Positions 33,049 through 48,000 of a stretch of 64,000 nt of DNA are shown in pieces (the first letter of the stretch is position 1; each line of letters begins with the position of its first letter). Under the pieces are notes generated by a model that made no database searches, was not told the DNA's origin, and saw only the letters and a program-made list of their open reading frames with translations. The position numbers were made by a program, and so were the translations under genes. This DNA comes from Babylonia areolata (Eukaryota > Mollusca > Gastropoda > Neogastropoda > Buccinidae): positions 23,616,740 to 23,680,739 of the forward strand of contig NC_134901.1 of the NCBI RefSeq assembly GCF_041734735.1, given 5' to 3'.

Positions 33049-36000
33049 GTGAGATATTCCTATCAAAATTGGACTGTACTTTGACTAAAAATCATGTGGA
33101 TTTCAGTAAGTGTAACACAGCTTTGACTAACTTGAGTGACTCAGGAGCAATCAGCATTGGAAGAACCACCACCACAAACACACACTTTGCAGATGACCTT
33201 AAATGTCTGGCAGGCAGTGAGGAAGAACTCATCTTACAAGTATGTAACTCATTTAGAAAAGAAACTTCGATCAAGCATTATGTGAATCTTTTGTCAACAA
33301 ATTTTGAGGATTTTGTGTTATCTTTGGTGGATTCTGAAAAATGGAATAGAAAGGTGGGAGATAATAATGGAGATGAAAATGTTAAGAATTTGAATCCAAA
33401 GGTATCAAAAGCAGATCAGTCGGTTTTCAGATTTTTTCAAACTACGCATGTTCATTAATTTTTGTAAAATAAAAGAAGTTGAATTGATAGATACTCTAGA
33501 ATATTCCTGAAACTGTCAAAAACTGAAAGTAAGTAAATTATCAGTCATAAATGTTACTGATGAAAAAAATATATGTCAAGAGGGACAGAGGACGCCAATG
33601 CCAGCACCGGGGAGGATGCTGCCGATGCAAGCACCCAGGACGCCACTCCCAGTCAGTTCGAGAAGGATGGAGCCACTGACGCCGACATGTGAGATATTCC
33701 TATCAAAGTCAGACTGTACTAACTAGAAATCATGTGGATTTCAGGAAGTGTAACATAGCTTTGATTGACTCATTTGAAGATATGTCAGCAGTCCGCACTG
33801 GAAGAACCACCACAAAGACAGGCTTTGCAGATGACCTAAAATTTCTGGCACGCAGTGAGCAAGAACACATCATTTAAATATCTGTAAATTACTTAAAAAA
33901 TGAAACTTGGTTAAAACATCACCTGAATCTTTTGTAAACAGATTTCTAGGATTTTGTGTTACCTTCTGTGGATTCTAAAAATGGAAGAGAATGGTGGGAG
34001 ATTACAATGTAGATGAAAATGTTAGGAATGTAAATCCCCAAGAATCAAAGCATATTAATCAGTTTTCAGATTTTTTCAAACTACACATATTTATTTTTGT
34101 AAAATAAAAAGTTGAAATGTTAGGTAATTATAGGTGTCATTTTTAGCTCTTTTCTCCTTAAAACTGTCAAAAACTGAAAGTAAGAGCGTTTAACTATTGA
34201 AATTTATCAGTCATAAATGTTACTGATGAAAAAATGTATGTCTAGGGGGACAGAGGACGCCTACACCAGCACCGGGGAGGACGCTGCCGATGCCAGCGCC
34301 GAGGACGCCGCAGCCAGTGGGTTCCTGACAGATGGGGCCACCAACACCAACAGGTGAGATATTCCTATCAAAATTGGACTGTACTTTGACTAAAAATCAT
34401 GTGGATTTCAGTAAGTGTAACACAGCTTTGACTAACTTGAGTGACTCAGGAGCAGTCAGCATTGGAAGAACCACCACCACAAACACACACTTTGCAGATG
34501 ACCTTAAATGTCTGGCAGGCAGTGAGCAAGAACTCACCTTACAAGTATGTAACTAATTTAGAAAATGAAACTTCGATCAAGCATTATGTGAATCTTTTGT
34601 CAACAAATTTTGAGGATTTTGTGTTATCTTCGGTGGATTCTGAAAAATGGAATAGAATGGTGGGAGATAATAATGGAGATGAAAATGTTAAGAATTTGAA
34701 TCCAAAGGTATCAAAGCAGATCAGTTGGTTTTCAGATTTTTTCAAACTACGCATGTTCATTAATTTTTGTAAAATAAAAGAAGTTGAATTGATAGATATT
34801 CATAGAATATTCCTGAAATTGTCAAAAACTGAAAGTAAGTAAATTAATTATCAGTCATAAATGTTACTGATGAAAAAAAATGTCCAAAGGGACATAGGAC
34901 GCAAATGCCAGCACCAGGGAGGATGCTGCCGATGCCAGCACCCAGGACGCCACTGCCAGTCAGTTCGAGAAGGATGGAGCCACTGATGCCGACATGTGAG
35001 ATATTCCTATCAAAGTCAGACTGTACTAACTAGAAATCATGTGGATTTCAGGAAGTGTAACATAGCTTTGATTGACTCATTTGAAGATTTGTCAGCAGTC
35101 AGCACTGGAAGAACCACCACAGACAGGCTTTGCAGATGACCTAAAATGTCTGGCACGCAGTGAGCAAGAACACATCATATACATATCTGTAAATTACTTA
35201 AAAACTGAAACTTGGTTAAAACATCACCTGAATCTTTTGTAAACAGATTTCTAGGATTTTGTGTTACCTTCTGTGGATTCTAAAAATGGAAGAGAATGGT
35301 GGGAGATTACAATGTAGATAAAAATGTTAGGAATGTAAATCCCCAAGAATCAAAGCATATTAATCAGTTTTCAGATTTTTTCAAACTACACATATTTATT
35401 TTTGTAAAATAAAAGAAGTTGAAATGTTAGGTAATTATAGGTGTCATTTTTAGCTCTTTTCTCCTTAAAACTGTCAAAAACTGAAAGTAAGAGCGTTTAA
35501 CTATTGAAATTTATCAGTCATAAATGTTACTGATGAAAAAATGTATGTCTAGGGGGACAGAGGACGCCTACACCAGCACCGGTGAGGACGCTGCCGATGC
35601 CAGCGCCGAGGACGACGCAGCCAGTGGGTTCCTGACAGATGGGGCCACCAACACCAACAGGTGAGATATTCCTATCAAAATTGGACTGTACTTTGACTAA
35701 AAATCATGTGGATTTCAGTAAGTGTAACACAGCTTTGACTAATTTGAGTGACTCAGGAGCAGTCAGCATTGGAAGAACCACCACCACAAACACACACTTT
35801 GCAGATGACCTTAAATGTCTGGCAGGCAGTGAGCAAGAACTCGTCTTACAAGTATGTAACTAATTTAGAAAAGAAACTTCGATCAAGCATTATGTGAATA
35901 TTTTGTCTACAAATTTTGAGGATTTTGTGTTATCTTTGGTGGATTCTGAAAAATGGAATAGAAAGGTGGGAGATAATAATGGAGATGAAAATGTTAAGAA

Positions 36001-39000
36001 TTTGAATCCAAAGGTATCAAAAGCAGATCAGTCGGTTTTCAGATTTTTTCAAACTACGCATGTTCATTAATTTTTGTAAAATAAAAGATGTTGAATTGAT
36101 AGATACTTTAGAATATTCCTGAAACTGTCAAAAACTGAAAGTAAGTAAATTAATTATCAGTCATAAATGTTACTGATGAAAAAAATATATGTCAAGAGGG
36201 ACAGAGGACGCCAATGCCAGCACCGGGGAGGATGCTGCCGATGCAAGCACCCAGGACGCCACTCCCAGTCAGTTCGAGAAGGATGGAGCCACTGACGCCG
36301 ACATGTGAGATATTCCTATCAAAGTCAGACTGTACTAACTAGAAATCATGTGGATTTCAGGAAGTGTAACATAGCTTTGATTGACTCATTTGAAGATATG
36401 TCAGCAGTCCGCACTGGAAGAACCACCACAAAGACAGGCTTTGCAGATGACCTAAAATTTCTGGCACGCAGTGAGCAAGAACACATCATTTAAATATCTG
36501 TAAATTACTTAAAAAATGAAACTTGGTTAAAACATCACCTGAATCTTTTGTAAACAGATTTCTAGGATTTTGTGTTACCTTCTGTGGATTCTAAAAATGG
36601 AAGAGAATGGTGGGAGATTACAATGTAGATGAAAATGTTAGGAATGTAAATCCCCAAGAATCAAAGCATATTAATCAGTTTTCAGATTTTTTCAAACTAC
36701 ACATATTTATTTTTGTAAAATAAAAAGTTGAAATGTTAGGTAATTATAGGTGTCATTTTTAGCTCTTTTCTCCTTAAAACTGTCAAAAACTGAAAGTAAG
36801 AGCGTTTAACTATTGAAATTTATCAGTCATAAATGTTACTGATGAAAAAATGTATGTCTAGGGGGACAGAGGACGCCTACACCAGCACCGGGGAGGACGC
36901 TGCCGATGCCAGCGCCGAGGACGCCGCAGCCAGTGGGTTCCTGACAGATGGGGCCACCGACACCAACAGGTGAGATATTCCTATCAAAATTGGACTGTAC
37001 TTGACTAAAAATCATGTGGATTTCAGTAAGTGTAACACAGCTTTGACTAATTTGAGTGACTCAGGAGCAGTCAGCATTGGAAGAACCACCACCACAAACA
37101 CAGCACTTTGCAGATGACCTTAAATGTCTGGCAGGCAGTGAGCAAGAACTCGTCTTACAAGTATGTAACTAATTTAGAAAAGAAACTTCGATCAAGCATT
37201 ATGTGAATATTTTGTCTACAAATTTTGAGGATTTTGTGTTATCTTTGGTGGATTCTGAAAAATGGAATAGAAAGGTGGGAGATAATAATGGAGATGAAAA
37301 TGTTAAGAATTTGAATCCAAAGGTATCAAAGCAGATCAGTCGGTTTTCAGATTTTTTCAAACTACGCATGTTCATTAATTTTTGTAAAATAAAAGAAGTT
37401 GAATTGATAGATATCATAGAATATTCCTGAAACTGTCAAAAACTGAAAGTAAGTAAATTAATTATCAGTCATAAATGTTACTGATGAAAAAAATATATGT
37501 CCAGACAGAGGACGCCAATGCCAGCACCGGGGAGGATGCTGCCGATGCAGCACCCAGGACGCCACTGCCAGTCAGTTCGAGAAAGATGGAGCCACCGACG
37601 GCGACATGTGAGATATTCCTATCAAAGTCAGACTGTACTAACTAGAAATCATGTGGATTTCAGGAAGTGTAACATAGCTTTGATTGACTCATTTGAAGAT
37701 CATGTCAGCAGTCAGCACTGGAAGAACCACCACAAAGACAGGCTTTGCAGATGACCTAAAATTTCTGGCACGCAGTGAGCAAGAACACATCATTTAAATA
37801 TCTGTAAATTACTTAAAAACTGAAACTTGGTTAAAACATCACCTGAATCTTTTGTAAACAAATTTCTAGGATTTTGTGTTACCTTCTGTGGATTCTAAAA
37901 ATGGAAGAGAATGGTGGGAGATTACAATGTAGATGAAAATGTTAGGAATATAAATCCCACAGAATCAAAGCATATTAATCAGTTTTCAGATTTTTTCAAA
38001 CTACACATATTTATTTTTGTAAAATAAAAGAAGTTGAAATGCTAAGTAACTATAGGTGTCATTTTTAGCTCTTTTCTCCTTAAAACTGTCAAAAACTGAA
38101 AGTAAGAGCGTTTAACTATTGAAATTTATCAGTCATAAATGTTACTGACGAAAAAATGTATGTCTAGGGGGACAGAGGACGCCTACACCGGCACCGGGGA
38201 GGACGCTGCCGATGCCAGCGCCGAGGACGACGCAGCCAGTGGGTTCCTGACAGATGGGGCCACCGACACCTGACAGGTGAGATATTCCTATCAAAATTGG
38301 ACTGTACTTTGACTAAAAATCATGTGGATTTCAGTAAGTGTAACACAGCTTTGACTAACTTGAGTGACTCAGGAGCAGTCAGCATTGGAAGAACCACCAC
38401 CACAAACACAGCACTTTGCAGATGACCTTAAATGTCTGGCAGGCAGTGAGCAAGAACTCATCGTACAAGTGTCTGTAACTAATTTAGAAAATGAAACTTT
38501 GATCAAGCATTATGTGAATCTTTTGTCAACAAATTTTGAGGATTTTGTGTTATCTTTGGTGGATTCTGAAGAATGGAATAGAATGGTGAGAGATAATAAT
38601 GGAGATGAAAATGTTCAGAATTTGAATCCAAAGGTATGAAAGCAGATCAGTCGGTTTTCAGATTTTTTCAAACTACGCATGTTCATTAATTTTTGTAAAA
38701 TAAAAGAAGTTGAATTGATAGATATTCATAGAATATTCCTGAAACTGTCAAAAACTGAAAGTAAGTAAATTAATTATCAGTCATAAATGTTACTGATGAA
38801 AAAAAATATGTCCAGACAGAGGACGCCAATGCCAGCACCGGGAGGATGCTGCCGATGCCAGCACCCAGGACGCCACTGCCAGTCAGTTCGAGAAAGATGG
38901 AGCCACCGACGGCGACATGTGAGATATTCCTATCAAAGTCAGACTGTACTTAAACTAGAAATCATGTGGATTTCAGGAAGTGTAACATAGCTTTGATTGA

Positions 39001-42000
39001 CTCATTTGAAGATCATGTCAGCAGTCAGCACTGGAAGAACCACCACAAGACAGGCTTTGCAGATGACCTAAAATGTCTGGCACGCAGTGAGCAAGAACAC
39101 ATCATTTAAATATCTGTAAATTACTTAAAAACTGAAACTTGGTTAAAACATCACCTGAATCTTTTGTAAACAAATTTCTAGGATTTTGTGTTACCTTCTG
39201 TGGATTCTAAAAATGGAAGAGAATGGTGGGAGATTACAATGTAGATGAAAATGTTAGGAATTTAAATCCCACAGAATCAAAGCAGATTAATCAGTTTTCA
39301 GATTTTTTCAAACTACGCATATTTATTTTTGTAAAATAAAAGAAGTTGAAATGTTAGGTAACTATAGGTGTCATTTTTGGCTCTTTTCTCCTTAAAACTG
39401 TCAAAAACTGAAAGTAAGAGCGTTTAACTATTGAAATTGCTTCAGTCATAAATGTTACTGACGAAAAAATGTATGTCTAGGGGGACAGAGGATGTCTACA
39501 CCAGCATCGGGGAGGACGCTGCCGATGCCAGCACCCAGGACACTGCAGCCAGTGGGTTCCAGACAGATGGGGCCACCGACACCAACAGGTGAGATATTCC
39601 TATCAAAATCAGAGTGTACTCGACTAAAAATCGAGTGGATTTCAGTAAGTGTAACGTAGCTTTGACTGATTCACTTGAAGATCATGTCAGTAGTGGACAT
39701 TAGAAGAACCACCCCGCCGCAAAGACAGGCATTGCAGATGACCTTAAATGTTTGGCAAGCAGTGAGCAAGAACTCATCGTACAAGTGTCTGTAACTAATT
39801 TAGAAAATGAAACTTTGATCAAGCATTATGTGAATCTTTTGTCAACAAATTTTGAGGATTTTGTGTTATCTTTGGTGGATTCTAAAAAAATGGAATAGAA
39901 TGGTGGGAGATAATAATGGAGATGAAAATGTTAAGAATTTGAATCCAAAGGTATCAAAGCAGATCAGTCGGTTTTCAGATTTTTTCAAACTACGCATGTT
40001 CATTAATTTTTGTAAAATAAAAGAAGTTGAATTGATAGATATTCATAGAATATTCCTGAAACTGTCAAAAACTGAAAGTAAGTAAATTAATTATCAGTCA
40101 TAAATGTTACTGATGAAAAAAATATGTCCAAGGACAGAGGACGCCAATGCCAGCACCAGGGAGGATGCTGCCGATGCCAGCACCCAGGACGCCACTGCCA
40201 GTCAGTTCGAGAAGATGGAGCCACCGACTGCGACATGTGAGATATTCCTATCAAAGTCAGACTGTACTAAACTAGAAATCATGTGGATTTCAGGAAGTGT
40301 AACATAGCTTTGATTGACTCATTTGAAGATCATGTCAGCAGTCAGCACTGGAAGAACCACCACAAGACAGGCTTTGCAGATGACCTAAAATGTCTGGCAC
40401 GCAGTGAGCAAGAACACATCATTTAAATATCTGTAAATTACTTAAAAAATGAGACTTGGTTAAAACATCACCTGAATCTTTTGTAAACAAATTTCTAGGA
40501 TTTTGTGTTACCTTTTGTGGATTCTAAAAATGGAAGAGAATGGTGGGAGATCACAATGTAGATGAAAATGTTAGGAATTTAAATCCCAAAGAATCAAAGC
40601 AGTTAATCAGTTTTCAGATTTTTTCAAACTACGCATATTTATTTTTGTAAAATAAAAGAAGTTGAAATGTTAGGTAATTATAGGTGTCATTTTTGGCTCT
40701 TTTCTCCTTAAAACTGTCAAAAACTGAAAGTAAGAGCGTTTAACTATTGAAATTGCTTCAGTCATAAATGTTACTGACGAAAAAATGTATGTCTAGGGGG
40801 ACAGAGGACGCCTACACCAGCATCGGGGAGGACGCTGCCGATGCCAGCACCCAGGACGACTGCAGCCAGTGGGTTCCAGACAGATGGGGCCACCGACACC
40901 AACAGGTGAGATATTCCTATCAAAATCTGGACTGTACTCGACTAAAAATCGAGTGGATTTCAGTAAGTGTAACGTAGCTTTGACTGATTCACTTGAAGAT
41001 CATGTCAGTAGTGGACATTAGAAGAACCACCCCGCCGCAAAGACAGGCATTGCAGATGACCTTAAATGTTTGGCAAGCAGTGAGCAAGAACTCATCGTAC
41101 AAGTGTCTGTAACTAATTTAGAAAATGAAACTTTGATCAAGCATTATGTGAATCTTTTGTCAACAAATTTTGAGGATTTTGTGTTATCTTTGGTGGATTC
41201 TAAAAAAATGGAATAGAATGGTGGGAGATAATAATGGAGATGAAAATGTTAAGAATTTGAATCCAAAAGTACCAAAGCAGATCAGTCGGTTTTCAGATTT
41301 TTTCAAACTACGCATGTTCGTTAATTTTTGTAAAATAAAAGAAGTTGAATTGATAGATATTCATAGAATATTCCTGAAACTGTCAAAAACTGAAAGTAAG
41401 TAAATTAATTATCAGTCATAAATGCTACTGATAAAAAAATATATGTCCAGACAGAGGACGCCAATGCCAGCACCAGGGAGGATGCTGCCGATGCCAGCAC
41501 CCAGGACGCCACTGCCAGTCAGTTCGAGAAAGATGGAGCCACCGACGGCGACATGTGAGATATTCCTATCAAAGTCAGACTGTACTTAAACTAGAAATCA
41601 TGTGGATTTCAGGAAGTGTAACATAGCTTTGATTGACTCATTTGAAGATCATGTCAGCAGTCAGCACTGGAAGAACCACCACAAAGACAGGCTTTGCAGA
41701 TGACCTAAAATGTCTGGCACGCAGTGAGCAAGAACACATCATTTAAATATCTGTAAATTACTTAAAAACTGAAACTTGGTTAAAACATCACCTGAATCTT
41801 TTGTAAACAAATTTCTAGGATTTTGTGTTACCTTTTGTGGATTCTAAAAATGGAAGAGAATGGTGGGAGATTACAATGTAGATGAAAATGTTAGGAATTT
41901 AAATCCCAAAGAATCAAAGCAGATTAATCAGTTTTCAGATTTTTTTTCAAACTACGCATATTTATTTTGGTAAAATAAAAGAAGTTGAAATGTTAGGTGA

Positions 42001-45000
42001 TTATAGGTGTCATTTTTGGCTCTTTTCTCCTTAAAACTGTCAAAAACTGAAAGTAAGAGCGTTTAACTATTGAAATTGCTTCAGTCATAAATGTTACTGA
42101 CGAAAAAATGTATGTCTAGGGGGACAGAGGATGTCTACACCAGCATCGGGGAGGACGCTGCCGATGCCAGCACCCAGGACACTGCAGCCAGTGGGTTCCA
42201 GACAGATGGGGCCACCGACACCAACAGGTGAGATATTCCTATCAAAATCAGAGTGTACTCGACTAAAAATCGAGTGGATTTCAGTAAGTGTAACGTAGCT
42301 TTGACTGATTCACTTGAAGATCATGTCAGTAGTGGACATTAGAAGAACCACCCCGCCGCAAAGACAGGCATTGCAGATGACCTTAAATGTTTGGCAAGCA
42401 GTGAGCAAGAACTCATCGTACAAGTGTCTGTAACTAATTTAGAAAATGAAACTTTGATCAAGCATTATGTGAATCTTTTGTCAACAAATTTTGAGGATTT
42501 TGTGTTATCTTTGGTGGATTCTAAAAAATGGAATAGAATGGTGGGAGATAATAATGGAGATGAAAATGTTAAGAATTTGAATCCAAAAGTATCAAAGCAG
42601 ATCAGTCGGTTTTCAGATTTTTTTCAGACTACGCATGTTCATTAATTTTTGTAAAATAAAAGAAGTTGAATTGATAGATATTCATAGAATATTCCTGAAA
42701 CTGTCAAAAACTGAAAGTAAGTAAATTAATTATCAGTCATAAATGTTACTGATGAAAAAATATATGTCCAAGGACAGAGGACGCCAATGCCAGCACCGGG
42801 GAGGATGCTGCCGATGCCAGCACCCAGGACGCCACTGCCAGTCAGTTCGAGAAAGATGGAGCCACCGACGGCGACATGTGAGATATTCCTATCAAAGTCA
42901 GACTGTACTTAACTAGAAATCATGTGATTTCAGGAAGTGTAACATAGCTTTGATTGACTCATTTGAAGATCATGTCAGCAGTCAGCACTGGAAGAACCAC
43001 CACAAAGACAGGCTTTGCAGATGACCTAAAATGTCTGGCATGCAGTGAGCAAGAACACATCATTTAAATATCTGTAAATTACTTAAAAAATGAAACTTGG
43101 TTAAAACATCACCTGAATCTTTTGTAAACAAATTTCTAGGATTTTGTGTTACCTTTTGTGGATTCTAAAAATGGAAGAGAATGGTGGGAGATTACAATGT
43201 AGATGAAAATGTTAGGAATTTAAATCCCAAAGAATCAAAGCAGATTAATCAGTTTTCAGATTTTTTCAAACTACGCATATTTATTTTTGTAAAATAAAAG
43301 AAGTTGAAATGTTAGGTAATTATAGGTGTCATTTTTGGCTCTTTTCTCCTTAAAACTGTCAAAAACTGAAAGTAAGAGCGTTTAACTATTGAAATTTATC
43401 AGTCATAAATGTTACTGACGAAAAAATGTATGTCTAGGGGGACAGAGGACGCCTACACCAGCATCGGGGAGGACGCTGCCGATGCCAGCACCCAGGACAC
43501 TGCAGCCAGTGGGTTCCAGACAGATGGGGCCACCGACACCAACAGGTGAGATATTCCTATCAAAATCAGAGTGTACTCGACTAAAAATCGAGTGGATTTC
43601 AGTAAGTGTAACGTAGCTTTGACTGATTCACTTGAAGATCATGTCAGTAGTGGACATTAGAAGAACCACCCCGCCGCAAAGACAGGCATTGCAGATGACC
43701 TTAAATGTTTGGCAAGCAGTGAGCAAGAACTCATCGTACAAGTGTCTGTAACTAATTTAGAAAATGAAACTTTGATCAAGCATTATGTGAATCTTTTGTC
43801 AACAAATTTTGAGGATTTTGTGTTATCTTTGGTGGATTCTAAAAAAATGGAATAGAATGGTGGGAGATAATAATGGAGATGAAAATGTTAAGAATTTGAA
43901 TCCAAAAGTACCAAAGCAGATCAGTCGGTTTTCAGATTTTTTCAAACTACGCATGTTCGTTAATTTTTGTAAAATAAAAGAAGTTGAATTGATAGATATT
44001 CATAGAATATTCCTGAAACTGTCAAAAACTGAAAGTAAGTAAATTAATTATCAGTCATAAATGTTACTGATGAAAAAAATATATGTCCAGACAGAGGACG
44101 CCAATGCCAGCACCGGGGAGGATGCTGCCGATGCCAGCACCCAGGACGCCACTGCCAGTCAGTTCGAGAAAGATGGAGCCACCGACGGCGACATGTGAGA
44201 TATTCCTATCAAAGTCAGACTGTACTTAAACTAGAAATCATGTGGATTTCAGGAAGTGTAACATAGCTTTGATTGACTCATTTGAAGATCATGTCAGCAG
44301 TCAGCACTGGAAGAACCACCACAAAGACAGGCTTTGCAGATGACCTAAAATGTCTGGCAGCAGTGAGCAAGAACACATCATTTAAATATCTGTAAATTAC
44401 TTAAAAAATGAAACTTGGTTAAAACATCACCTGAATCTTTTGTAAACAAATTTCTAGGATTTTGTGTTACCTTTTGTGGATTCTAAAAATGGAAGAGAAT
44501 GGTGGGAGATTACAATGTAGATGAAAATGTTAGGAATTTAAATCCCAAAGAATCAAAGCAGATTAATCAGTTTTCAGATTTTTTCAAACTACGCATATTT
44601 ATTTTTGTAAAATAAAAGAAGTTGAAATGTTAGGTAATTATAGGTGTCATTTTTGGCTCTTTTCTCCTTAAAACTGTCAAAAACTGAAAGTAAGAGCGTT
44701 TAACTATTGAAATTTATCAGTCATAAATGTTACTGACGAAAAAATGTATGTCTAGGGGGACAGAGGACGCCTACACCAGCATCGGGGAGGACGCTGCCGA
44801 TGCCAGCACCCAGGACACCGCAGCCAGTGGGTTCCAGACAGATGGGGCCACCGACACCAACAGGTGAGATATTCCTATCAAAATTGGACTGTACTTTGAC
44901 TAAAAATCATGTGGATTTCAGTAAGTGTAACACAGCTTTGACTAACTTGAGTGACTCAGGAGCAGTCAGCATTGGAAGAACCACCACCACAAACACAGCA

Positions 45001-48000
45001 CTTTGCAGATGACCTTAAATGTCTGGCAGGCAGTGAGCAAGAACTCATCTTACAAGTGTCTGTAACTAATTTAGAAAATGAAACTTTGATCAAGCATTAT
45101 GTGAATCTTTTGTCAACAAATTTTGAGGATTTTGTGTTATCTTCGGTGGATTCTAGAAAATGGAATAGAATGGTGGGAGATAATAATGGAGATGAAAATG
45201 TTAAGAATTTGAATCCAAAAGTATCAAAGCAGATCAGTCGGTTTTCAGATTTTTTCAAACTACGCATGTTCATTAATTTTTGTAAAATAAAAGAAGTTGA
45301 ATTGATAGATATTCATAGAATATTCCTGAAACTGTCAAAAACTGAAAGTAAGTAAATTAATTATCAGTCATAAATGTTACTGATGAAAAAATATATGTCC
45401 AAGGACAGAGGACGCCAATGCCAGCACCAGGGAGGATGCTGCCGATGCCAGCACCCAGGACGCCACTGCCAGTCAGTTCGAGAAAGATGGAGCCACCGAC
45501 GGCGACATGTGAGATATTCCTATCAAAGTCAGACTGTACTTAACTAGAAATCATGTGGATTTCAGGAAGTGTAACATAGCTTTGATTGACTCATTTGAAG
45601 ATCATGTCAGCAGTCAGCACTGGAAGAACCACCACAAAGACAGGCTTTGCAGATGACCTAAAATGTCTGGCACGCAGTGAGCAAGAACACATCATTTAAA
45701 TATCTGTAAATTACTTAAAAACTGAAACTTGGTTAAAACATCACCTGAATCTTTTGTAAACAAATTTCTAGGATTTTGTGTTACCTTCTGTGGATTCTAA
45801 AAATGGAAGAGAATGGTGGGAGATTACAATGTAGATGAAAATGTTAGGAATTTAAATCCCAAAGAATCAAAGCAGATTAATCAGTTTTCAGATTTTTTCA
45901 AACTACGCATATTTATTTTTGTAAAATAAAAGAAGTTGAAATGTTAGGTAATTATAGGTGTCATTTTTGGCTCTTTTCTCCTTAAAACTGTCAAAAACTG
46001 AAAGTAAGAGCGTTTAACTATTGAAATTTATCAGTCATAAATGTTACTGATGAAAAAATGTATGTCTAGGGGGACAGAGGACGCCTACACCAGCACCGGT
46101 GAGGACGCTGCCGATGCCAGCGCCGAGGACGACGCAGCCAGTGGGTTCCTGACAGATGGGGCCACCAACACCAACAGGTGAGATATTCCTATCAAAATTG
46201 GACTGTACTTTGACTAAAAATCATGTGGATTTCAGTAAGTGTAACACAGCTTTGACTAATTTGAGTGACTCAGGAGCAGTCAGCATTGGAAGAACCACCA
46301 CCACAAACACACACTTTGCAGATGACCTTAAATGTCTGGCAGGCAGTGAGCAAGAACTCGTCTTACAAGTATGTAACTAATTTAGAAAAGAAACTTCGAT
46401 CAAGCATTATGTGAATATTTTGTCTACAAATTTTGAGGATTTTGTGTTATCTTTGGTGGATTCTGAAAAATGGAATAGAATGGTGGGAGATAATAATGGA
46501 GATGAAAATGTTAAGAATTTGAATCCAAAAGTATCAAAGCAGATCAGTCGGTTTTCAGATTTTTTCAAACTACGCATGTTCATTAATTTTTGTAAAATAA
46601 AAGAAGTTGAATTGATAGATATTCATAGAATATTCCTGAAACTGTCAAAAACTGAAAGTAAGTAAATTAATTATCAGTCATAAATGTTACTGATGAAAAA
46701 AATATATGTCCAGACAGAGGACGCCAATGCCAGCACCGGGGAGGATGCTGCCGATGCCAGCACCCAGGACGCCACTCCCAGTCAGTTCGAGAAAGATGGA
46801 GCCACCGACGGCGACATGTGAGATATTCCTATCAAAGTCAGACTGTACTTAAACTAGAAATCATGTGGATTTCAGGAAGTGTAACATAGCTTTGATTGAC
46901 TCATTTGAAGATCATGTCAGCAGTCAGCACTGGAAGAACCACCACAAAGACAGGCTTTGCAGATGACCTAAAATGTCTGGCACGCAGTGAGCAAGAACAC
47001 ATCATTTAAATATCTGTAAATTACTTAAAAACTGAAACTTGGTTAAAACATCACCTGAATCTTTTGTAAACAAATTTCTAGGATTTTGTGTTACCTTTTG
47101 TGGATTCTAAAAATGGAAGAGAATGGTGGGAGATTACAATGTAGATGAAAATGTTAGGAATTTAAATCCCAAAGAATCAAAGCAGATTAATCAGTTTTCA
47201 GATTTTTTCAAACTACGCATATTTATTTTTGTAAAATAAAAGAAGTTGAAATGTTAGGTAATTATAGGTGTCATTTTTGGCTCTTTTCTCCTTAAAACTG
47301 TCAAAAACTGAAAGTAAGAGCGTTTAACTATTGAAATTTATCAGTCATAAATGTTACTGACGAAAAAATGTATGTCTAGGGGGACAGAGGACGCCTACAC
47401 CAGCATCGGGGAGGACGCTGCCGATGCCAGCACCCAGGACGACGCAGCCAGTGGGTTCCAGACAGATGGGGCCACCGACACTGACAGGTGAGATATTCCT
47501 ATCAAAATTGGACTGTACTTTGACTAAAAATCATGTGGATTTCAGTAAGTGTAACACAGCTTTGACTAACTTGAGTGACTCAGGAGCAGTCAGCATTGGA
47601 AGAACCACCACCACAAACACAGCACTTTGCAGATGACCTTAAATGTCTGGCAGGCAGTGAGCAAGAACTCATCGTACAAGCGTCTGTAACTAATTTAGAA
47701 AATGAAACTTCGATCAAGCATTATGTGAATCTTTTGTCAACAAATTTTGAGGATTTTGTGTTATCTTTGGTGGATTCTGAAAAATGGAATAGAAAGGTGG
47801 GAGATAATAATGGAGATGAAAATGTTAAGAATTTGAATCCAAAGGTATCAAAGCAGATCAGTTGGTTTTCAGATTTTTTCAAACTACGCATGTTCATTAA
47901 TTTTTGTAAAATAAAAGAAGTTTAATTGATAGATATTCATAGAATATTCCTGAAACTGTCAAAAACTGAAAGGAAGTAAATTATCAGTCATAAATGTTAC

